Both the position numbers and the translations under genes were made by a program. DNA of 64,000 nt. Origin: Blautia sp. (GTDB lineage Bacteria; Bacillota; Clostridia; Lachnospirales; Lachnospiraceae). Where the stretch lies: NCBI GenBank assembly GCA_017515325.1, contig JAFWGA010000063.1, forward strand, positions 1 to 64,000, given 5' to 3'. Below the pieces are notes generated by a model. The model worked only from the letters and a program-made list of their open reading frames with translations, searched no databases and was not told the DNA's origin. Positions 52,985 through 61,460 of this stretch are shown piece after piece. The stretch's first letter is position 1; each line of letters opens with the position of its first letter.

Positions 52985-54267
52985 ACCGCTTTCCTCCCCC
53001 CAAATCTCCTTTGCGTCAGCATTTCAGAAAATGCCTCCATTCGGATCCGGAGCTGCTCCACATCCTGATACTGATAGTCCGTTTCCAGCCGGAACACGGG
53101 AATATCAGCCTCTTCAAACATCCCCTCGAACCATGTCAGTTCAAAGTCCGGTTCAATCTGTCCCTTCAGGATATGAAATACAACCCCATCCACCTCTCCT
53201 GTCTCCAGAATCTCCAGGATCTTCTGCCGCAGGTTTTCATTCCTGATATATGCGCCTGAAACATCATAGCGATACCACTCTTCTGCTACTGCCGCCAGGA
53301 TCCGTCTCGCGCTGTTTCCGGCTTTCGCGATATGCGGAATCGTCTCAAACACTTCCGTAGAAGGGTCAACATTCCAGACCACCCGTAAATGGGCATCCGA
53401 AAAGAGGGACGGCAGTTTTTCATTCGGGAAATATACAGGTGATCCCATCAGCAGTATCCTGGGGGTATCCTGGTATCTTTCCCTTTTCCGGCAGATTATC
53501 TGCCATATTTCATCGCGAAGCCTGCCAAGGGCTCTCGTCCATTCTGTAAGGTCATCCGAATAATAATAGGAGTTCTGCACCAGAATTCTGGCCATAGGAG
53601 AGAAAACATGATCCTGGCCCATCACTGTCCACAGGAACATCCGCATTTCACTTCTGGCTTTTACCGCTTCCCGGACTGCAGACCTTAAGGAAGCGGCTGT
53701 GATACGGCTATGCACATGCTCTGACACGGCCTCTGCAGCCTGAAAGACCTGCCCCTTCCATTTTTCCAGGGCCGCCAGGCTATTCTGCAGAGGAGGCATG
53801 TCTACCGTAACCACGTTCCAGCCGGCAAGAGTCAGCTGATAAGCGATCTTTCTCATGCTGTCCGAATACAGAGGAAGCAGGATCAGCCGGCCGGAGGGGT
53901 CTTCCCCTGCTATCTGATATAGATAACCCAGGATTGACCGGCTCACAGGATCAGCATCCCTGGGCATCCGGTCATCCGAATACATGCAGGCTTCCCTGCT
54001 GCCTCCAAGAATATAGAATGGAGCCGCACCGGCTGCACGCAGCAGTTCATCCGGAATACCGGTTCCGGCTACGACTACCAAAGGTTTCTCCCTCTCCCCG
54101 CACATCGTCTCATGCCAGGTGCGGGTGACATCCGCAAAGTACTGAAAAGCAGGCAGATGCATGTGTTTTCCCGCAATCTCGTCCAGTGCTGTCATCATTT
54201 CGGTATATAAAGCTTCCCGGCACCGATCCGGAACAAGTCCTTCATCCGGTTCTGATATTTTTCTCAT
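52981..54267 (-). CDS. HgdB-family protein lacking cluster-binding cysteines
   Basis: 428 residues from ATG 54267 after GGGAGG; the ATG at 54294 lies in a repeated promoter motif and is rejected. The fold matches the HgdB-like protein encoded downstream in order: GTGIPDELLRAAGAAPFYI, RMPRDADPVSRS, ILLMGSPVYFPNEKLPSL, VFHILKGQIEPDFE and RLETDYQYQDVEQLRIR. Where the paralogue has RDACP there is RDADP (Asp106), where it has RGCLVYDYE there is KGQIEPDFE, and its TYC is also missing. It probably binds no cluster and may be a structural or regulatory partner of the cluster-bearing protein. It is the first gene of the operon. Confidence 0.85.
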   Translation of the reverse strand: MRKISEPDEGLVPDRCREALYTEMMTALDEIAGKHMHLPAFQYFADVTRTWHETMCGEREKPLVVVAGTGIPDELLRAAGAAPFYILGGSREACMYSDDRMPRDADPVSRSILGYLYQIAGEDPSGRLILLPLYSDSMRKIAYQLTLAGWNVVTVDMPPLQNSLAALEKWKGQVFQAAEAVSEHVHSRITAASLRSAVREAVKARSEMRMFLWTVMGQDHVFSPMARILVQNSYYYSDDLTEWTRALGRLRDEIWQIICRKRERYQDTPRILLMGSPVYFPNEKLPSLFSDAHLRVVWNVDPSTEVFETIPHIAKAGNSARRILAAVAEEWYRYDVSGAYIRNENLRQKILEILETGEVDGVVFHILKGQIEPDFELTWFEGMFEEADIPVFRLETDYQYQDVEQLRIRMEAFSEMLTQRRFGGRKAV

Positions 54268-54363
54268 GATGTCCTCCCGTAATTTCGTGCGCATACGATA
54301 ACCATCTATGAACCTCAGTTTCCTGTGACAGCTCCTGTGTACGCTTTCCTGTTACGATAACAA

Positions 54364-54431
54364 AATACCTCTGCAACTTAAAACCGGGCTAAAATGTTGC
54401 TTTTAGCTTCGTTTTAAGCTGCAGAGGTATT
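54364..54431. repeat. Large near-perfect inverted repeat between divergent operons
   Basis: Arms start AATACCTCTGCA and end TGCAGAGGTATT, with matching inner blocks CTTAAAAC/GTTTTAAG and GCTAAAA/TTTTAGC around a six-base centre. It could form a very stable hairpin or cruciform. There is no T-run, so it is not a standard terminator. Confidence 0.85.
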
Positions 54432-54479
54432 CCGTTAAATATTTTCACCCAGTGATGTCACTAAAGTGACCGGCGGTAA

Positions 54480-54500
54480 TATTTGAGAACCATTCCCAAA
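54480..54500. promoter_or_regulatory. Fur-box-like operator
   Basis: TATTTGAGAACCATTCCCAAA contains the 7-1-7 inverted repeat TGAGAAC-C-ATTCCCA within ATTTG/CAAAT arms, as in Fur boxes. It touches the -35 region of the Fur-family gene's promoter, which suggests self-repression and possibly control of the divergent operon. Confidence 0.7.
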
Positions 54501-54504
54501 TCTC

Positions 54505-54532
54505 TTGACAAAAGAGCATTTCATGCTATAAT
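54505..54532 (+). promoter_or_regulatory. Consensus promoter of the Fur-family gene
   Basis: TTGACA (54505-54510), a 16-base spacer and TATAAT (54527-54532), both boxes perfect. Confidence 0.9.
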
Positions 54533-54569
54533 CGGGAACTGTTATCATATTCGCGTGAGGAGACGTATC

Positions 54570-54992
54570 ATGAGTACACGGTCTAAATATAAGACCAAAC
54601 AAAGAAAAATACTGATCGATTATCTTGAAACCGTTCCGGGCGTCCACATCACTGCCAGTGACGTATGTGAATACTTCAGGGGGCAAGGCTCCCCCATCGG
54701 CCAGTCTACCATCTATCGGCAGCTGGAAAGTCTTGTGGATGAAGGAATTCTGAACAAATATATCATTGACGGGAACAGTCCTGCCTGCTTTGAGTATGTT
54801 GAGGAAGACAGGCATGAAAAAGCCTGTATCTGTTTTCACTGCAAATGTGAGAAATGCGGAAAGCTGATCCACCTGCACTGTGACGAGATGGAAGAAATAC
54901 AGGTTCATCTGTTTGAGAAGCACAGCTTCAAGCTGGATCCGGTCAGGACAGTCTTCTATGGTCTGTGTGAGGAATGCATGTGCCAACGATAG
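54570..54992 (+). CDS. Fur-family metal-responsive repressor
   Basis: 140 residues from ATG 54570 after GAGGAG; the frame extends to 54483 over the promoter and is not used. The winged helix covers residues 8-80 (QSTIYRQLESLVDEGIL is the recognition part). The C-terminal part has two CxxC zinc pairs, CEKCGK and LCEECMC, plus an unusual dense HEKACICFHCKC and HLHCDEMEE run. It senses iron, zinc or a similar metal and represses genes. It is followed by a metal ABC transporter and divergent from the Fe-S redox operon, and a Fur-like box lies in its own promoter. Fur versus Zur cannot be settled by eye. Confidence 0.9.
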   Translation: MSTRSKYKTKQRKILIDYLETVPGVHITASDVCEYFRGQGSPIGQSTIYRQLESLVDEGILNKYIIDGNSPACFEYVEEDRHEKACICFHCKCEKCGKLIHLHCDEMEEIQVHLFEKHSFKLDPVRTVFYGLCEECMCQR

Positions 54993-55075
54993 GTACAGTT
55001 CTGCGATAATGCAATAACTGTAACCCGGCAGCTATGATAGGCGCACGAATTTGCTATATAGATGGAGAATAAATC

Positions 55076-55789
55076 ATGGCTTTACTGACAATACAGGAAC
55101 TTTCCCTCGGGTATGAATCTCACGCCATCGTAGAGGGATTAAACTTTGCGGTTAATGAGGGGGATTACCTTTGTATCGTAGGGGAGAACGGTTCCGGAAA
55201 AACAACCTTGATGAAGACCCTGCTTCACCTTCAGGAACCGGTCAGTGGCAGAATTGTGATAGGTGAGGGTTTGAAAAAAAACGAGATTGGCTATCTGCCT
55301 CAGCAAACACTGGTTCAACGGGACTTTCCGGCCTCCGTCTCAGAGATTGTCCTCTCCGGCTGCCAGGCCCGGTCCGGCTTACGGCCCTTTTACAGCGCCC
55401 AGGAAAAACAGCTGGCCCAGGAAAACATGCAGCGAATGGGAATTTCTTCTCTGGCTCGTCGCTGCTACAGGGAATTGTCAGGCGGCCAGCAGCAGCGGGT
55501 TCTGCTTGCCAGAGCCTTATGCGCCACAAGAAGAATCCTGCTCCTGGACGAACCGGTCGCCGGACTGGATCCCTGGGTCACTGCCGAAATGTACCAGCTT
55601 ATCACCGAGCTGAATCAGGAGGGGGTAACCATTATCATGATCTCCCACGATATTGAGGCTGCCGTCCGATACGCCAGCCATATCCTGCATATATCATCTG
55701 CCTCTGTCTTCTTCGGAACAAGGGCTGAATATCTGGAAAGCGAAGTGGGAAAACTCTTTTTGATGCAACAGAAGGGGAGTGAAATGTGA
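55076..55789 (+). CDS. Metal ABC transporter ATP-binding protein (ZnuC-like)
   Basis: 237 residues: Walker A GENGSGKTT near residue 38, signature LSGGQQQRVLLARAL, Walker B ILLLDEPVAGLD. YLPQQTLVQRDFPASVSEIVLSG is typical of zinc/manganese ATPases. It drives the permease encoded next, overlapping by one to four bases. No substrate-binding protein gene is nearby, so that subunit is encoded elsewhere. It is likely repressed by the Fur-family protein encoded upstream. Confidence 0.9.
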   Translation: MALLTIQELSLGYESHAIVEGLNFAVNEGDYLCIVGENGSGKTTLMKTLLHLQEPVSGRIVIGEGLKKNEIGYLPQQTLVQRDFPASVSEIVLSGCQARSGLRPFYSAQEKQLAQENMQRMGISSLARRCYRELSGGQQQRVLLARALCATRRILLLDEPVAGLDPWVTAEMYQLITELNQEGVTIIMISHDIEAAVRYASHILHISSASVFFGTRAEYLESEVGKLFLMQQKGSEM

Positions 55790-56631
55790 TGATTGAAAAA
55801 ATGATTCTGTACCTGCAGTATCCATTTGTCAGATATGCACTGATCGTCGGCGTCCTGATTGCCCTATGCTCCTCTCTCCTGGGCGTAACGCTTGTTCTGA
55901 AAAGATTTTCCTTCATCGGCGATGGACTTTCTCATGTGGCATTTGGCGCGATCTCCATCGCGGCAGTGCTGAACCTGACGAATGAGATGCTGCTGGTTCT
56001 GCCCGTCACCATCATCAGCGCCGTTTTGCTGCTCAGAACCGGGCAGAATGCAAAAATCAGAGGAGATGCCGCGATTGCCATGATCTCTGTCGGTGCAATG
56101 GCCTTCGGCTATCTCCTCATGAACATCTTCTCAACGTCATCCAATCTGTCCGGTGATATCTGCAGTACTCTCTTCGGCTCCACATCCATACTGACCCTGA
56201 CCACAAAAGAGGTCTGGCTGTGCACCGTGCTCTCCCTCGCTGTCGTCATCATTTTTATTCTCTTTTATAACAAGATATTTGCCGTGACCTTCGATGAGAC
56301 ATTTGCCAAAGCGGTCGGGACAAAGGCGGATCACTATAATCTGCTGATCGCCCTTATCATAGCGATTATCATCGTTCTTGCCATGAATCTGGTGGGATCA
56401 TTGCTCATCTCAGCCCTGATCATCTTTCCGGCCCTGTCTGCCATGAGGCTGTTTCACAGCTTCAGATCAGTTACCCTATTCTCGGCTCTTCTATCTGTGG
56501 TCTGCGCCTTTTCCGGTATTGTCATATCGATCCTGGCGGGGACTCCGGTAGGCTCAACCATCGTCGCCGTCGATGTGGCAGCCTTCGCCATCTGCTATGC
56601 GGCGGAAAGAATACGGGGAAGCAGAGCATAG
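55789..56631 (+). CDS. Metal ABC transporter permease (ZnuB-like)
   Basis: 280 residues from ATG 55789 (GTG 55786 is an alternative); GGGGAG lies upstream. About eight helices of the ABC-3 metal permease family: LLGVTLVLKRFSFIGDGLSH near the start and LVGSLLISALIIFPALSAMRL near residue 200 are signatures. It forms the channel for zinc, manganese or iron with the ATPase. It ends 11 bases before the convergent MATE gene, with no separate terminator seen. Confidence 0.9.
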   Translation: MIEKMILYLQYPFVRYALIVGVLIALCSSLLGVTLVLKRFSFIGDGLSHVAFGAISIAAVLNLTNEMLLVLPVTIISAVLLLRTGQNAKIRGDAAIAMISVGAMAFGYLLMNIFSTSSNLSGDICSTLFGSTSILTLTTKEVWLCTVLSLAVVIIFILFYNKIFAVTFDETFAKAVGTKADHYNLLIALIIAIIIVLAMNLVGSLLISALIIFPALSAMRLFHSFRSVTLFSALLSVVCAFSGIVISILAGTPVGSTIVAVDVAAFAICYAAERIRGSRA

Positions 56632-56642
56632 GGGGAAAATGC

Positions 56643-58031
56643 TCATCGCGGTTTCCATCCCAGCATCGCCTTTTTTCCCTCTGCCGTAACAGGCTTGATC
56701 CATTTTCCCCGGAACAGATGTACCTGCATGAGGACATAACGGATCGGTTCATCCACATAGCAGCAGGCAAATACAAGTAGTGTCGGCAGGTGCAGAATCA
56801 TTCCCGCTGTCCACACACAGGGAATCACCATCAGCCACATAAAAACAATCTCCAGTATGGTACCGTAAGCCGCATCACCTGCTGCCCGGAAGGTATCATT
56901 CTGGGTCCAGTTTCCCATGCGAATGAGGGCAGCCACTGCATAAATACACAGAAAGCCGAAGGCAATCCGGAAGCTTCCTCCCTTCATTCCCATCATGGTC
57001 AGGATCGGTGTATGCAAGAGCAGCAGTAAGCCGCACATCGCCCCGATAAAGCCCTGGCAGAGATAGATCAGCCGCCAGGCCCTGGCATAGGCCAGGTCGA
57101 TATATCCTGCCCCGACCTCCTTGCCAACCAGAATAGAGGATGCGTTGGAAAAGCCGGCAAAGAATCCGATGATCAAACCCTCCAGGGTCCGGAAAACGGC
57201 CACTGCAGCAATGGCTTCCTCCGGCTGACGCCCCAGCACAATATTGATTACCATGTTCCCCAGCCCTATCATCACCTCATTCATAATGATAGGAAAGCAT
57301 TTTGTAAAATACGCCCTGATCAGAATCCCATCCCAGCGAAAATGTCTTTTTACCGCCAGCAGATAAGGATGCCTGGAGCGCCAGGCCAGAAAGGCCACTA
57401 CCAGGATATTGGCTGCCTGGGCAATCACTGTCGCCAGCGCGGCTCCTCTGACTCCCAAAGCCGGGAATCCCAGATGTCCGAAGATCAGAATCCAATTCAG
57501 ACTGATATTGGTCACCACCGCAGCCGCAGAGCCGAAAAGGGGGATCCGGATCCTCTCCGTGCAGCGCAGGAGGCTCGCCATTGCCATGGACAGAACCGTC
57601 AGCGGATAGGAGAATCCCACGATCTTCAGATATTCCTTTCCGATCATCCGGATCGCTTCCTTGTCCGTATAGAGACGCATGATCCATTCCGGGAAAGCAA
57701 CTGCCATCAGGCCGAAGGCCAGACCTACTGTCATCATACAGGTCAGCGTCAGACCATAGGAACGATTGATCCCATCGTCATCCCCTGCTCCCCAATACTG
57801 GGAAAAAAACATCATACCACCGCCGACAAAGCCCCAGTAGCCACTGAACATCAGCGATGAAAACTGGGCACACAGTCCCACCGCTCCCACCTGCTGCTGC
57901 CCTAAGGAAGCAATCATCATCGTATCGATCATGGAGCCGGTTGTCGTCATCAGGTTCTGTAACGCCACCGGAATGGCTATCACAGCTACCCGGGGAAGGA
58001 AATCGCCCCATGAAAAATCAGTTTTTCTCAT
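56643..58031 (-). CDS. MATE-family efflux transporter
   Basis: 462 residues, 12 helices, the usual MATE size. The first half has AIPVALQNLMTTTGSMIDTMMIASLG and the second repeats the pattern at PIIMNEVMIGLGNMVINIVLG near residue 235. Such proteins expel drugs or metabolites using Na+ or H+ gradients. The start at 58031 follows an AT-rich leader without a strong ribosome site. It is convergent with the metal transporter genes. Confidence 0.92.
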   Translation of the reverse strand: MRKTDFSWGDFLPRVAVIAIPVALQNLMTTTGSMIDTMMIASLGQQQVGAVGLCAQFSSLMFSGYWGFVGGGMMFFSQYWGAGDDDGINRSYGLTLTCMMTVGLAFGLMAVAFPEWIMRLYTDKEAIRMIGKEYLKIVGFSYPLTVLSMAMASLLRCTERIRIPLFGSAAAVVTNISLNWILIFGHLGFPALGVRGAALATVIAQAANILVVAFLAWRSRHPYLLAVKRHFRWDGILIRAYFTKCFPIIMNEVMIGLGNMVINIVLGRQPEEAIAAVAVFRTLEGLIIGFFAGFSNASSILVGKEVGAGYIDLAYARAWRLIYLCQGFIGAMCGLLLLLHTPILTMMGMKGGSFRIAFGFLCIYAVAALIRMGNWTQNDTFRAAGDAAYGTILEIVFMWLMVIPCVWTAGMILHLPTLLVFACCYVDEPIRYVLMQVHLFRGKWIKPVTAEGKKAMLGWKPR

Positions 58032-58081
58032 AAAGTCTAATGTTCATTACCTTTCTCGCATTCAGCATAACTGTCCGCTGC

Positions 58082-58465
58082 TCAATCTTTCACCGTATCG
58101 CTTGTGATCTTTCTTCTTACCTCAACCGTACACTGCACTGCAGCGCCTTTGTATACCGCCGTGATCACTGTTCTGCCCACGCCCTTCGATGTCACCCACC
58201 CATAACGGTCAACCACTGCCACGGCCGGATCGTCTGAATGCCATCTGGCCTTTTGTCCTGCCACAGTCTTCCCGTTACACCTGAGGGTCAGCTCCTGATA
58301 ATAATCATCCTCTTCTCCGTCCAGTGATACAAGCATATCAAAGTGGTCCGGCTCCAGGATCAGTTCAACCGCAGGGCGGATTGCTTTCCCCACGACAGCC
58401 CCGGTAATGATCAGCAAGAGACAAATCAGGAATAAAAGATACCTGTCCTTTTTCATCATATTCAC
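58082..58465 (-). CDS. Small membrane-anchored protein with bacterial Ig-like (Big2) domain
   Basis: 127 residues beginning at a GTG (58465) or the ATG two codons later. One N-terminal helix (YLLFLICLLLIITGAVVG) serves as anchor. An external Ig-like domain of about 85 residues follows, with the Big2 marks ARWHSDDPAVAVVDRYGWVTSKGVGRTVITAVYKG. It probably faces the outside and binds surface material. It lies between the HD-GYP and MATE genes with about 70 and 50 base gaps. Its function is unknown. Confidence 0.78.
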   Translation of the reverse strand: MNMMKKDRYLLFLICLLLIITGAVVGKAIRPAVELILEPDHFDMLVSLDGEEDDYYQELTLRCNGKTVAGQKARWHSDDPAVAVVDRYGWVTSKGVGRTVITAVYKGAAVQCTVEVRRKITSDTVKD

Positions 58466-58533
58466 CTGACTCTGCAGATTCTTTCCTGTGCCTGTTCAGG
58501 CACATACTCCCTGCCGGTTATGTTTTGCTGCCT

Positions 58534-60252
58534 TTACTTTTCCGGTAAGCTTCCGTAATATTCCTCAAGCCTTGGTCTTGCCCTCTCATAGGCCGCTTTA
58601 AGGCTCGGGTCAAATTGCGCCCCCATACCCTCGGTGATGATCTGGTCAGCCTTTTCAAAGTCAAAAGCCTCCTTATAGACCCTTTTGCTTACAAGCGCGT
58701 CATACACATCAGCGATAGCCATAATCCTGGCTTCTATGGGTATCGCTTCCTCTTTAAGCCCCTCCGGATAGCCGGATCCGTCCCATCTCTCATGATGGTA
58801 GTGGGCTACATTTTCCGCCACCGTCTTGAAGGACTCATCATCCGTGTGGAGAAGTATCTCATGGATCACCCTCGCGCCCTCCGAAGCATGGCATTTCATT
58901 TTCGCATATTCCTCATCCGTGAACCTGCCTGGTTTCCTTAAAACAGCGTCATCAACAGCGATTTTTCCCAGATCATGCATAGGAGCAGCTTTGATGATAT
59001 CCGCACAGAATTCTGCAGGCAGCGCCAGTTTTCCTTCCTTTGTGATCTCATCGATCAGAATGCGCACCCCTTCGCTGGTCCGCTTGATATGTCCGCCGGT
59101 GGAATTGTCCCTGCTTTCAACCATCATGGCCAGACTCATAATCAGGTTGTCATGCATTTCCACGATGTGCCTGGTCTTGCGCTCCACCTCCTTCTGCAGC
59201 TTTTCATTATAGGTATCCAACAGCTGAATGTATTTTTTGTTTGCGGTATCGTCAACAAACGTGATGATATATCCCCGTTTACGGTTTCCGTCATAAAGAT
59301 AATTGACGATCACATTGTAAATTCTGTCAGCATCGCTGTTGCCATCCGGATCATGAACGGTATGGACAAACAGGTTGTTCTTATCATCCACTTTAAAGCT
59401 GTCCAGAAAATGACGGATTCTCCTGTGTGAGGGCTTATTTCCAAAAATCTCATCAGTTCTTATGTCCGCAAGCTCCGGAACAAGCTCTTTGGCGATATCA
59501 TTGCTTCCAAGGTATCGGAGTCTGAAGTCAAACGAAATATATCCTGCCTTCTGCTCCTGCGTGTAAGAGTCTATCGCCGTATTGCTCACATCGTATAGAT
59601 TAACCCTGTGCGCGATGAGAAGGTAGGTAAATTCCGCAATCACATAGACCAGGGATACCAGATCCAGACGGCTGTTTTCTATCCTGAAGACACGAAAATA
59701 GCTTAACACGCAGATCACATCAGGGATAACCAGAAGAAGCAGGATACGCCTCGGCACATCCTTCTTTCTGATCCAGGAATAAATAATGGCAGCAATTCCG
59801 GCAAGGAGAAAGGAACAGACCAATACATAGAAGAAGGTATGAGCGATTCCATATTCCCTGGTCAGTACCGGTTCTCCGTCTACGACAGCAAAGGAAATGT
59901 TTTTGTAATAGATATCCCTGCGCCCGATGGTAAGAACACAGGAGTAGATTATGGCGCAGATGACAAACAGCAGTGTCCTCACTCCCCTGGGAATATTTAT
60001 CTGACACAGGTTATAGATGCTTAACACAATGAAAAGCTGCAGAAAGCTGCCTCCAATGTAAATGATCTGCTGGCAGATCAATGCGCCTTCAAGTGTCGTC
60101 ACGAGAGAAGAAAGCAGGTATCCGACGCAGGCGATCGGTACCAATGTGAATACCAGGGTGAAGTTTATGTCAAAGTGCTTGTGCCACATATAAATATAGA
60201 TTGCTGAAAAAATGATTGAAACCGTAAGCACAACTCCGTAAAAAACATACAT
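58534..60252 (-). CDS. Membrane HD-GYP protein, probable cyclic-di-GMP phosphodiesterase
   Basis: 572 residues. About seven N-terminal helices (residues 1-215) form a sensor like the 7TM histidine-kinase-type region. A PAS-like segment (about 230-340, LRYLGSNDIAKEL) and a coiled coil lead to an HD-GYP domain at about 360-560. The HD pair is in PMHDLGKIA and the GYP motif in HHERWDGSGYPEGL. HD-GYP enzymes degrade cyclic di-GMP, and all visible metal-binding residues are present. An extended -10 TGGTATAATG lies upstream near 60303. Confidence 0.92.
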   Translation of the reverse strand: MYVFYGVVLTVSIIFSAIYIYMWHKHFDINFTLVFTLVPIACVGYLLSSLVTTLEGALICQQIIYIGGSFLQLFIVLSIYNLCQINIPRGVRTLLFVICAIIYSCVLTIGRRDIYYKNISFAVVDGEPVLTREYGIAHTFFYVLVCSFLLAGIAAIIYSWIRKKDVPRRILLLLVIPDVICVLSYFRVFRIENSRLDLVSLVYVIAEFTYLLIAHRVNLYDVSNTAIDSYTQEQKAGYISFDFRLRYLGSNDIAKELVPELADIRTDEIFGNKPSHRRIRHFLDSFKVDDKNNLFVHTVHDPDGNSDADRIYNVIVNYLYDGNRKRGYIITFVDDTANKKYIQLLDTYNEKLQKEVERKTRHIVEMHDNLIMSLAMMVESRDNSTGGHIKRTSEGVRILIDEITKEGKLALPAEFCADIIKAAPMHDLGKIAVDDAVLRKPGRFTDEEYAKMKCHASEGARVIHEILLHTDDESFKTVAENVAHYHHERWDGSGYPEGLKEEAIPIEARIMAIADVYDALVSKRVYKEAFDFEKADQIITEGMGAQFDPSLKAAYERARPRLEEYYGSLPEK

Positions 60253-60390
60253 CAGATTATGGTTCCTCCTTTATCCCTCTTTCGTACCAAATACCCTTCC
60301 ACATTATACCATACCCATTGCATTTATGGGGGGATTCCTCCGGTTTTTTGCAGTAAAATCATTTTCAGCTGAAGAATCATTCAGAAACCG

Positions 60391-60418
60391 TTGAAAACAA
60401 CCCACCAGGCCGTATATT
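60391..60418 (+). promoter_or_regulatory. Promoter of the secreted protein gene
   Basis: TTGAAA (60391-60396), a 16-base spacer and TATATT (60413-60418); an 18-base spacer to TATTAT is equally possible. Confidence 0.6.
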
Positions 60419-60501
60419 ATATACAGTGTATTCCTTCTTTGAAAAACACAGGCAAAGACTTGCAAACAAAGAAAAGAAAAGAAGAAAAAGGAGATCAGGA
60501 G

Positions 60502-61308
60502 ATGAAAAAAACACTTGCAGCAATTCTTACCTCAGCCATGATCCTCGGATCCTTAACTGCCGTATCCGCCGCCACCAGCCTTGACGGCAGGCAGACCGCA
60601 TCTGCCCACCTTGATCAGAGCGGCAACGAGGTTGTTGTTACTGTTGATCTGAGCGACGGATGGTCGGCAGAATTTGCCCCTGCAGCGGTATATTTGTATG
60701 ATGGACCGGTTTCAGAAGGTGCAGAACCCGTTGCGGTCGGTCTGACCCTTTATGAAGAAGTCTATCAGGGCCAGATTGCCATAGGGGAGGACCAGAAGAA
60801 TTTCCGTTCGGAAAACGGCATCACCTCTTATGATATGCCGGATGGAAGCCACGACTACTACTTCGAAGCGGGCGAAAATGTCTTCTTCATGGTCACTGTC
60901 AACAAAGATATGGACGGCGATGCTGTCATGGAACGTTTTGCCGTAGAACCTTTTTCCCCGACAGATGATGAAGCACCCGGATCCCAACTGTTTACGCATG
61001 AGGACATTATTGCTGCGACAGACAAAGTAATGGAAGAGTTTGAATCCTGGGACGGATGCGAGCTTCATGACATCCGATATGCCGGCGATGACGCTTCTTC
61101 AGATGAGAACCTTGCCTGGCTGAACGAGCTCAAGGAGGACGCAGAATATACCCAGTGCATGGAACTCTTAATGGACTTCCATTCACCGACAGAAGAAGAG
61201 AAACTGGAGGGTACAGCCTGGGAACCGGATCATGAATACACCGACTACCAGTGGTGGCTTGCCCGTACCGCTGACGGAGAATGGACGGTCGTTACTTTCG
61301 GATATTGA
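60502..61308 (+). CDS. Secreted protein of unknown function
   Basis: 268 residues from ATG 60502, eight bases after GGAG. The signal peptide is MKKTLAAILTSAMILGSLTA with AxA cleavage near residue 26 and no lipobox. The mature part is acidic. Its first half is beta-rich (VVVTVDLSDGWSAEFAPAAV, then VYLYDGPVSEGAEPVAVG) and its second half helical with many Glu and Asp (LAWLNELKEDAEYTQCMELL), ending with two Trp-rich strands (YQWWLARTADGEWTVVTFGY). I do not recognise the family. It has its own promoter and stands alone. Confidence 0.75.
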   Translation: MKKTLAAILTSAMILGSLTAVSAATSLDGRQTASAHLDQSGNEVVVTVDLSDGWSAEFAPAAVYLYDGPVSEGAEPVAVGLTLYEEVYQGQIAIGEDQKNFRSENGITSYDMPDGSHDYYFEAGENVFFMVTVNKDMDGDAVMERFAVEPFSPTDDEAPGSQLFTHEDIIAATDKVMEEFESWDGCELHDIRYAGDDASSDENLAWLNELKEDAEYTQCMELLMDFHSPTEEEKLEGTAWEPDHEYTDYQWWLARTADGEWTVVTFGY

Positions 61309-61354
61309 AGATATTGAACAATAAGACTTCTGCTTATTCAGAAAGGAGCCAATC

Positions 61355-61408
61355 ATGAAAAATTGTGTTGTTCTTTCACTGATATCCTGCGCAGCCATGT
61401 TACAGTAA
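61355..61408 (+). CDS. 17-residue open frame with strong ribosome site
   Basis: ATG 61355 follows AAAGGAG at an ideal distance and encodes MKNCVVLSLISCAAMLQ, a signal-peptide-like run that stops at once; the stop leads directly into a hairpin. It may be a small membrane peptide, or the remnant of a secreted protein's signal sequence. Coding status is uncertain. Confidence 0.35.
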   Translation: MKNCVVLSLISCAAMLQ

Positions 61409-61447
61409 TTTCATCAATATTCAGGCCGGGGTCCTGATTGATGAAAT
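61408..61447 (+). terminator. Hairpin after the secreted protein gene
   Basis: ATTTCATCAAT and ATTGATGAAAT type arms with an inner CAGG/CCTG pair form a long stem. There is no T-run, so it is a weak terminator at best or an mRNA-stabilising end. Confidence 0.5.
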
Positions 61448-61460
61448 ATACACAGATACA

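Larger units (their letters stand above)
54268..54569. other. Divergent regulatory region of the redox operon and Fur-family gene
   Basis: No gene. It holds a CGTGCGCATAC motif at 54286, a 68-base near-perfect hairpin (54364-54431), the palindrome GTCACTAAAGTGAC (54457-54470), a Fur-like box and a consensus promoter toward the Fur-family gene. Confidence 0.7.

Noticed and set aside
50445..54267. Classical hydroxyglutaryl-CoA dehydratase fermentation operon
   Set aside because: No CoA-transferase, dehydrogenase or acyl-CoA dehydrogenase genes are present, and one of the two large subunits lacks cluster cysteines.
54435..54986. 183-codon minus-strand frame opposite the Fur-family gene
   Set aside because: The Fur-family protein on the plus strand has a consensus promoter and zinc-binding CxxC pairs.
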